Below, one piece after another: positions 15,754-20,497 of a DNA stretch of 20,497 bases. Under the pieces are notes generated by a model that searched no databases, was not told the DNA's origin, and saw only the letters and a list, made by a program, of their open reading frames with translations. The position numbers and the translations under genes were made by a program. The DNA comes from Coriobacteriaceae bacterium. Its GTDB lineage: Bacteria > Actinomycetota > Coriobacteriia > Coriobacteriales > Coriobacteriaceae. Within the stretch, counting starts at the first letter, position 1; each line of letters opens with the position of its first letter. Where the stretch lies: the NCBI GenBank assembly GCA_902363875.1, contig CABJBO010000032.1, positions 485 through 20,981 on the forward strand. Direction: 5' to 3'.

Positions 15754-16968
15754 ATGACGGCGGCATCCAACAATTCAATGCAACTTGAGGGAAAAACGAT
15801 CCTGCTGGGCATTACCGGCGGGATCGCCGCCTATAAGTCGTGCAATATCGTGCGCCTGCTGCAAAAGCGCGGCGCGCGCGTCAAGGTCGTTATGAGCGAG
15901 CATGCCACGGAGTTCGTGGGGCCGCTCACCTTCCGCGCGCTCACGGGTGAGCCGGTCGCTGTGGGCCTATTCGACGACCCCTCCGACCCCATCCACCATA
16001 TCTCGCTGGCGCAGGAACCCGACTTGGTGGTCGTGGCGCCCGCGACGGCCAATATCATCGCCAAGATGGCCAACGGCATCGCCGACGACCTCATCTCCAC
16101 CACGCTGTTGGCAACGCCGCGGCCCATCGTGATCGCACCCGCAATGAACAACGGCATGTGGAAGGCGCCGGCGACGCAGGCCAACATGGCCACGCTGCGC
16201 GACCGCGGCGTGCACGTGGTGGGTCCGGGCAGCGGCTACCTTGCCTGCGGCGATGTGGACACGGGGCGCATGACCGAGCCCGAGGACATCGTCGAGGCCG
16301 TCTACGAGGTGCTTAATCCCGTGCCGCAGGACTTAGCGGGTAAGCGCATCGTGATTACCGCCGGCCCCACGCACGAGCCGATTGACCCCGTACGCTTCAT
16401 TGGCAACCGCTCTTCGGGCAAGATGGGTATCGCCCTGGCAGGGGAGGCTGCTCGCCGCGGTGCCGCCGTCACGCTCGTGCGGGGACCGGCATCGCTCGAC
16501 GTTCCCCGCGGTGTGGAGTGCGTGCACGTACAGACCGCCTCAGAAATGCTCAAGGCAGCGCTGAGCGCCTTCCAGACGGCCGACGCGGCCATTTGCGCCG
16601 CCGCCGTCGCCGACTACACGCCGGCGGCCCCGGCGGACCATAAGCTCAAAAAGGCCAACGAGCGCCTGGATCGAATCGAGCTCGTCGAGACCGTTGACAT
16701 CTTGGCCGAACTTTCACGCCAAAAGGGCGATCGCCTCGTAATCGGCTTTGCAGCCGAGACTGATAACGTCGTCGAGTACGCCGAGCGTAAATTGGCCCGC
16801 AAGGGATGCGATGCGATCGTCGCCAACGATGTCTCGCGCGCCGATTCGGGCTTTGGAACCGACACGAACAAGGCCTGGATTGTGAGTACAGCGGGTACGC
16901 AGGAACTTCCCGTACTAACAAAACTCCAGCTCGCAGATACAATTTTGGACTTGCTTCAAAATTTGTAA
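15754..16968 (+). CDS. coaBC: bifunctional phosphopantothenoylcysteine decarboxylase/phosphopantothenate-cysteine ligase
   Basis: CoaBC carries out two consecutive steps of coenzyme A synthesis. The N-terminal CoaC flavoprotein domain (about residues 10-185) shows GITGGIAAYKS, HHIS (active His81/82), PATANIIAKMANGIADD, PAMNNGMW (129-136) and Cys165 in LACGD. The C-terminal CoaB domain opens with AGPTHEPIDPVRFIGNRSSGKMG-like sequence (about 203-225) and includes KLKKAN for the nucleotide site and the late GFAAET. At 404 residues it is full length. The ATG at 15754 has AAGGAAG upstream; ATG 15778 is a possible alternative eight residues in. No terminator follows its stop; transcription probably runs through the tRNA gene to the hairpin at 17135. 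Confidence 0.96.
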   Translation: MTAASNNSMQLEGKTILLGITGGIAAYKSCNIVRLLQKRGARVKVVMSEHATEFVGPLTFRALTGEPVAVGLFDDPSDPIHHISLAQEPDLVVVAPATANIIAKMANGIADDLISTTLLATPRPIVIAPAMNNGMWKAPATQANMATLRDRGVHVVGPGSGYLACGDVDTGRMTEPEDIVEAVYEVLNPVPQDLAGKRIVITAGPTHEPIDPVRFIGNRSSGKMGIALAGEAARRGAAVTLVRGPASLDVPRGVECVHVQTASEMLKAALSAFQTADAAICAAAVADYTPAAPADHKLKKANERLDRIELVETVDILAELSRQKGDRLVIGFAAETDNVVEYAERKLARKGCDAIVANDVSRADSGFGTDTNKAWIVSTAGTQELPVLTKLQLADTILDLLQNL

Positions 16969-16976
16969 AAAAGTTC

Positions 16977-17006
16977 TTGCACAAGTCTAAAGTTTCGGGT
17001 TAATAT
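16977..17006 (+). promoter_or_regulatory. promoter for tRNA-Pro
   Basis: TTGCAC (16977-16982) and TAATAT (17001-17006) are 18 bases apart, within an AT-rich stretch just after the coaBC stop. Transcription would begin near 17013. The leader then contains TGTTGC and GCAACA (17013-17018 and 17032-17037), which can pair at the very 5' end before the tRNA starts. Confidence 0.5.
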
Positions 17007-17048
17007 ACTCCCTGTTGCGAGCGAGAGCAGAGCAACAAACAAAAGCTT

Positions 17049-17125
<77 letters not shown>

Positions 17126-17134
17126 GAAGTTTGC

Positions 17135-17164
17135 AGGTCAGGCACCTAGTGCCTGACCTTTTTT
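17135..17164 (+). terminator. rho-independent terminator after tRNA-Pro
   Basis: A perfect 11-bp stem (AGGTCAGGCAC and GTGCCTGACCT) with the three-base loop CTA is followed by a run of six T. It is ten bases after the tRNA end and probably ends both the tRNA transcript and read-through from the long upstream operon. Confidence 0.95.
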
Positions 17165-17400
17165 GTTTTAAGCAATTGCTTTATTTTGATTAATCAACAG
17201 GGTGCCAAAAATCTACCTACGTGATAATCGCCTTTTGCGGCTACTTGCGCGTTTTACACGCGCTTAAGCCGATTTATTAACGCGATATGAATCTACATAC
17301 GCGTAGCTGGTATGCAGCCGAGTACAGACTGTATTTATCGCGGCGATTAACACAGATATAGCGACTATAACGGACAAGCGTGTCGCTGTATTTATTCCAG
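17165..17400. repeat. AT-rich intergenic stretch dense in inverted and direct repeats
   Basis: No credible gene is visible. Palindromes: AGCAATTGCT (17171-17180) and TTGATTAATCAA (17186-17197). Hairpins: CGGCT/AGCCG (17238-17242, 17267-17271) enclosing GCGCGT/ACGCGC (17247-17252, 17258-17263); TATAG/CTATA (17357-17361, 17365-17369). Longer-range pairs: TAATCGCC (17225-17232) with GGCGATTA (17342-17349), and CGCGATA (17281-17287) with TATCGCG (17336-17342). The last two share base 17342, so they compete. Direct repeats: AATCTACCTACG (17210) and AATCTACATACG (17290), exactly 80 bases apart with one mismatch; CTGTATTTAT at 17329 and 17386. It could be a structured RNA, a regulatory region or the relic of an insertion. 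Confidence 0.55.
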
Positions 17401-17585
17401 TAGTTCACTTGATCGGTGGACAAGTGGGCTGTTGCAACGAAACGCCAAGCAGGATGGGCTCTATACGAGGACGCCGCAGGGCAATGGCGGGGGAGTGCGG
17501 CGGGCGCTCTGAGAGCCGCTGTGTGACCCCATGTCTCCTTAACTCGATAATTTGTGTTTCAAGCCACGAATCGGTCGAGCAATTG
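17401..17585. other. intergenic stretch without a recognisable gene
   Basis: CACTTG and CAAGTG around 17406-17425 can form a 6-bp hairpin, and GTTGCAAC near 17431 is palindromic. The middle (about 17460-17530) is suddenly G-rich. Short open frames exist on both strands but have no ribosome site or recognisable sequence. I see nothing else here. Confidence 0.4.
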
Positions 17586-17619
17586 CCAAAAGAACGGCCC
17601 ATGCAGGATTGCACGGGCC
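17586..17619 (-). terminator. rho-independent terminator of the minus-strand kinase operon
   Basis: Read on the minus strand, GGCCCGTGCA and TGCATGGGCC form a 10-bp stem (one G-T pair) with a four-base loop, followed by GTTCTTTT. There is no T-run on the plus-strand side, so it serves the operon coming from the right. It is about 110 bases past the kinase stop. Confidence 0.75.
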
Positions 17620-17731
17620 TTACATCAGATCAAATTTGAGCTAGAAGCACCAAGCGGAGCAGACGCAACACCATCTCGTCGCGGCCTCGGCGAGCGACAT
17701 ATCGCAGTCGAGGTAGACGACGAGGAAGTCG

Positions 17732-19129
17732 TCAGATCCCGCACAGGGGGACCGCGATGGTGACCACCGCGCCGCCCGAGGGGCTGTTGGCGAGCGAGAC
17801 GGAGCCCCCGTGGGCGCTCGCGGCCTCGGAGGCGACGTGGAGGCCGAGCCCGTAGTGGCGGCCTCCGTCGCGCGAGGAGCGGGACGAGTCGTCTGTGAAG
17901 AGGCGCTCGCAGCCGCGTTCGAGGGCGGCGGGCGAAAAGCCCGGTCCGTCATCGGCCACCTCAATGACGAGGTGTCCGCCCGCGACGTCGCAGGAGACCG
18001 CCACACGCGAGCGCGCGTGCTCGGCGGCGTTGGCCACGAGGTTCGCGGCGGCTCGCGCCAGGGCGGTTCGGTCGAGCGGGGCCTCGGGCGCGTCCGCGAC
18101 AGCGGGGCCCGTGGCCGCGTCGAGCGTCACGCCTCGCGCCCGGGCGATCTGGGCGGCCTCGGCGAGGACCTGTTCGCAGAGCTCGGCCGGCCGCATGGGG
18201 GCCCTCTCCGCCCCGCCGGACCCGCGCGAGGCCTCGATGAGCAAGCGCACGTAGCCGTCGAGCCTTTCGACACCGCCGGCTATGTCGCGCGCGGCGGCCG
18301 AGAGGTCGCTGTCATTCTCGTCTTCCAGCTCCTCCGCCACGAAGTCGGCGTTGGCGCGCAGCACGGTAAGCGGCGTCTTGAGATCGTGGGCGAGCGACGC
18401 CATCTGCTCGCGCTGCCCCCGCTCCGCGGCCCAGCGGGCCTCGAGCGACTCGGCGAGGGAGGCCCGCATGGCGTCCATCGCGGCGAGGACGTCGTTCACC
18501 TCACGCACGTTGGTGCTGCCGACCGCGAAGTCGAGCTCCCCCGCGCCAACGCGCCCCGCCGCCTCCGCGAGCGGCGCCATCTTGCGCGAGATCACGCGGC
18601 TCGCACGGCGCGCCACGAGCGCGAGCGCGAGCGCGCTTCCCACAGCGGCGCCGACGAGCATGAGGTTCTGCGGGTTGGGAAGCAGGCTGGCGAGATCGCG
18701 CGAGACCCACTGCGGCAGGTACTCGCTGACGAGTGCGCAGGCCCCGCCGCCCTTGAGCGGGAACGCAGCGTAGGTGAGGCCCGAGCCCCCGCCCTCGATC
18801 TCCACTGTGCCCGGATCCGCGGCGAGTGCCGTACTGGCCAATTCCGTCGCATCCTCGAGCCGCGTACCCTCGAGGTCTGTCATCATCACGTTTCCGTCCT
18901 TGTTCAGGATGAGGTAGCGGTAGGCCGTCGGCACGTCCTGCTGCCCGCAGACGCCGTCGCGTGCCAGGCCCTCCGCGACATCGCGCGCATTGGCCGGCCC
19001 CCAGCTTGCCTCGTAGACATAGCCCGCGTTGATCGCCACGGAGAGCACCATGAACGAGGCAAGCCACGCCGTGGCGACCGCCGCGAACGCGTAGGCGAAG
19101 TAGCGCGCGATGACGAAGGAGAGCGGCAT
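17732..19129 (-). CDS. sensor histidine kinase
   Basis: This 465-residue membrane kinase would autophosphorylate and pass phosphate to the neighbouring regulator. Helix 1 spans about residues 8-34, an outside sensor domain about 35-153, helix 2 about 155-174, then a HAMP-like linker to about 228. The H-box SLAHDLKTPLTVL has His248. The ATPase domain shows the N-box NLVANAAEH (363-371), DDGPGF (393-398) and GLGL (427-430). Cys61 and Cys131 in the sensor part could form a disulfide; the ligand is unknown. The ATG at 19129 is chosen as the first Met before helix 1, with GAGGT upstream, 26 bases after the regulator stop. Codon use is unlike the plus-strand genes (Phe almost always TTC). Confidence 0.93.
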   Translation of the reverse strand: MPLSFVIARYFAYAFAAVATAWLASFMVLSVAINAGYVYEASWGPANARDVAEGLARDGVCGQQDVPTAYRYLILNKDGNVMMTDLEGTRLEDATELASTALAADPGTVEIEGGGSGLTYAAFPLKGGGACALVSEYLPQWVSRDLASLLPNPQNLMLVGAAVGSALALALVARRASRVISRKMAPLAEAAGRVGAGELDFAVGSTNVREVNDVLAAMDAMRASLAESLEARWAAERGQREQMASLAHDLKTPLTVLRANADFVAEELEDENDSDLSAAARDIAGGVERLDGYVRLLIEASRGSGGAERAPMRPAELCEQVLAEAAQIARARGVTLDAATGPAVADAPEAPLDRTALARAAANLVANAAEHARSRVAVSCDVAGGHLVIEVADDGPGFSPAALERGCERLFTDDSSRSSRDGGRHYGLGLHVASEAASAHGGSVSLANSPSGGAVVTIAVPLCGI

Positions 19130-19155
19130 GCCCCCGCGACCTCGCGCCCCGATCC

Positions 19156-19818
19156 TCAGAGCTGCCACTTGTACCCCATCCCCCAGACGGTCGCGATCGG
19201 ATCGGCGCCGGCCTCGGAGAGTTTCCTCCGGGCGCGGCTGACCTGCATGGATATGGCCGCATCGTCGGCGTCGCTCTCCCAGCCGAGCACCGCCTCGCGT
19301 ATCTGCGCGCGGCTCATGACCTGCCCGGGGTGACGAGCGAGGTACTCGCAGATGGCGTACTCGGTGGGCGTGAGCGGCACGGCCTCGCCACCCACGGCGA
19401 GGCCGCGCGCCCCGAGGTCGATCCGCACCTCCCCGAAGGAGAGGGCGTGCGAGCGCGGCCGGCACTCACGGCGTAGATGGGCCGCGACCTTGGCGCGCAG
19501 CTCCGCGGCCCCGAAGGGCTTGCGGACGTAGTCGTCGGCGCCCAGGCCGTAGCCGGCCACAGCATCCTCCTCGGCCACGCGAGCGGTCAGGAAGACGATG
19601 GGCCCGTCGAAGTCCGGGCGGATCTGCCGCACGAGCTCGAAGCCATCGAGCCCCGGCATCATGACGTCGCAGAGCACGAGGTCGAAGCGCGAGAGGTCCA
19701 TCCCCGGGACCGCCGTCGGGTCCGCCTCCCTGACGACCTCATGGCCGTCGCGGCCGAGGACGCGCGCGAGAGCGTCGAGGATCGCCCGTTCATCATCCAC
19801 TGCCAGTATCCTCGCCAT
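19156..19818 (-). CDS. OmpR-family response regulator
   Basis: This is a two-domain DNA-binding regulator. The receiver domain (residues 1-118) has the acidic pair Asp8-Asp9, phosphorylation site Asp51 (LCDVMMPG), Thr78 and Lys100 (RKPF). The C-terminal winged helix (about 125-220) shows LTPTEYAICEYLARHPGQV and the ending TVWGMGYKW, typical of OmpR/PhoB members. The start has a clear AGGAGG seven bases upstream. It would be phosphorylated by the kinase encoded directly after it, and the most likely targets are the adjacent transporter genes. Arg codons AGG and CGG are frequent, unlike the plus-strand genes. Confidence 0.96.
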   Translation of the reverse strand: MARILAVDDERAILDALARVLGRDGHEVVREADPTAVPGMDLSRFDLVLCDVMMPGLDGFELVRQIRPDFDGPIVFLTARVAEEDAVAGYGLGADDYVRKPFGAAELRAKVAAHLRRECRPRSHALSFGEVRIDLGARGLAVGGEAVPLTPTEYAICEYLARHPGQVMSRAQIREAVLGWESDADDAAISMQVSRARRKLSEAGADPIATVWGMGYKWQL

Positions 19819-19845
19819 GTTAGACCTCCTGAAACTCTCGTCGGA

Positions 19846-19874
19846 ATTGTACTAGCGCCGCGCTCAGCGGTCCA
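19846..19874 (-). promoter_or_regulatory. candidate internal promoter for the regulator-kinase pair
   Basis: On the minus strand TGGACC (19869-19874) and TACAAT (19846-19851) are 17 bases apart, a fair -35/-10 match. It overlaps the end of the small membrane-peptide gene and lies 28 bases before the regulator start. This would allow the two-component genes to be made independently of the transporter. Confidence 0.35.
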
Positions 19875-20049
19875 GAGCCCTGCGCGCAGCCGCGGGCGTC
19901 AACATGACGATCTCAGGGTTGGGCAGCACGCGGTCGGCGATCGAGCGCAGCGCCGACCCCCCCCAGCCGGCGTCGAGCAGGGCATTCCCGCCCAGAAGGA
20001 GCGCTGCGGAGAGGAGGGCGAGCATGGCGGCGAGCGGCCTCCTACGCAT
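19864..20049 (-). CDS. small membrane-anchored protein of unknown function (61 aa)
   Basis: I do not recognise it. It starts with a basic cluster (MRRRP), then a hydrophobic helix at about residues 7-26 (AAMLALLSAALLLGGNALLD), and a 35-residue polar C-terminal part ending NPEIVMLTPAAARRALDR. There is no Cys after the helix, so it is not a lipoprotein; it may be anchored with its tail outside or be secreted after cleavage. Its ATG overlaps the permease stop by eight bases and has GGAGGG upstream, so it is translationally coupled to the permease. Position between a bacteriocin-immunity-type permease and a two-component system makes an accessory or sensing role plausible, but that is inference. 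Confidence 0.7.
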   Translation of the reverse strand: MRRRPLAAMLALLSAALLLGGNALLDAGWGGSALRSIADRVLPNPEIVMLTPAAARRALDR

Positions 20050-20497
20050 CTGCCCTCCCGTCCTCGAAGCGGCAGAACCAGGCGAGAAGGACGGCGGCGG
20101 CTGCTAGGGTGAGGGCGAGGCCAGCGAGCGCAGTCGTAAGGAGAGGGCCCGCCGCGCGTGCGGCGTCGATGAAGGCCTCCACCCCGAGCGACCCCAGGCG
20201 CGCGGGCCAGGCGAGCGGCACCCAGCCCAGGGGCGTCGCCAGGGCACCGGTGAGCTCGCCGGTCATGAGGCCGTGCGCAAGCCCGCCCACTGAGAAGAAC
20301 GCGAGGAGCATACCCGCAGCGCCGCCGCCGATGGCGGCGTTGCGGCCGAGGCGCAGGGCCACGCCGAGCCCCAGCGCGTAGAGGGGCAGGCTGCCCAGCA
20401 CGATGCCCGCCCAGGCGGCCGCAAGCGGAGCGGGCCCGAGCGGCAGGCGCCCGGCGACGGCGAGCACGGCCCCGAACACGCCGAGCGCCACGGCCAG
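20042..20497 (-). CDS. ABC transporter permease, MutG/SpaG-like, 5' end beyond window
   Basis: The frame is open to the window edge; the 151 or so residues seen are the C-terminal part of a polytopic membrane protein, against about 240 residues usual for this class. Four hydrophobic stretches are visible, plus the short Trp/Pro-rich turn GWVPLAWPARL and an ending of the form AWFCRFEDGR. That last feature recalls lantibiotic-immunity permeases (MutE/MutG, SpaE/SpaG), which typically end in Trp-Phe followed by Glu and basic residues. Such permeases work with a separate ATPase and expel bacteriocins from the membrane. The two-component pair downstream in the same direction fits this arrangement. 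The family assignment is by appearance only; other ABC-2 permeases cannot be excluded. Confidence 0.6.
   Translation of the reverse strand: MAVALGVFGAVLAVAGRLPLGPAPLAAAWAGIVLGSLPLYALGLGVALRLGRNAAIGGGAAGMLLAFFSVGGLAHGLMTGELTGALATPLGWVPLAWPARLGSLGVEAFIDAARAAGPLLTTALAGLALTLAAAAVLLAWFCRFEDGRADA

Noticed and set aside
17165..17400. CRISPR array
   Set aside because: The repeats are short, imperfect and unevenly spaced, with no constant repeat-spacer pattern and no cas genes.
17405..17639. Short open frames on both strands in the intergenic region
   Set aside because: There is no ribosome site, the plus frame would use TTG, and composition does not match either neighbouring gene set.
17810..19333. 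Plus-strand open frame of about 500 codons opposite the histidine kinase
   Set aside because: It is rich in Arg, Gly and His and has no motifs, while the minus strand encodes a complete kinase with all catalytic boxes.

Overview
The window looks like a piece of chromosome from a high-GC, Gram-positive gut actinobacterium of the class Coriobacteriia, most likely Collinsella or a close relative. This is an inference from gene content, gene order (scpA-scpB-rluB-cmk-plsC-ispH-DUF512-der-plsY-gpsA) and codon use; no database search was run.

Bases 1-16968 are one dense run of plus-strand housekeeping genes with overlaps or very short gaps and no convincing terminator inside. In order: an ABC-F ATPase (5' end cut by the window), a small membrane protein, an M50 site-2 protease, ScpA and ScpB (condensin partners of SMC), an RluB-type pseudouridine synthase, CMP kinase, a PlsC-like acyltransferase, IspH, a PDZ/radical-SAM DUF512 protein, the double GTPase Der, PlsY, GpsA, ribulose-phosphate epimerase, a cysteine desulfurase, a Nif3-like metal protein, a coiled-coil zinc-ribbon protein and CoaBC. 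Three of these (GpsA, PlsY, PlsC) make the path from dihydroxyacetone phosphate to phosphatidic acid, and Cmk feeds the CTP pool used in the next step. The rest serve chromosome segregation, ribosome maturation, isoprenoid and CoA synthesis and sulfur/metal handling.

Bases 16969-17164 hold a promoter, a tRNA-Pro(GGG) gene with encoded CCA, and a strong terminator that also closes the long plus-strand unit. Bases 17165-17585 carry no convincing gene. The first 240 or so of these are clearly more AT-rich than the surroundings and crowded with inverted and direct repeats.

Bases 17586-20497 are on the minus strand and read toward the tRNA: a terminator, a sensor histidine kinase, an OmpR-type response regulator, a 61-residue membrane peptide of unknown function, and the 3' part of an ABC permease resembling the MutG/SpaG type of lantibiotic-immunity transporters. 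Their base and codon use (almost only TTC for Phe, frequent AGG/CGG for Arg) differs from the plus-strand genes. Together with the position next to a tRNA this suggests an acquired bacteriocin-sensing or immunity module whose remaining genes lie beyond the right edge.
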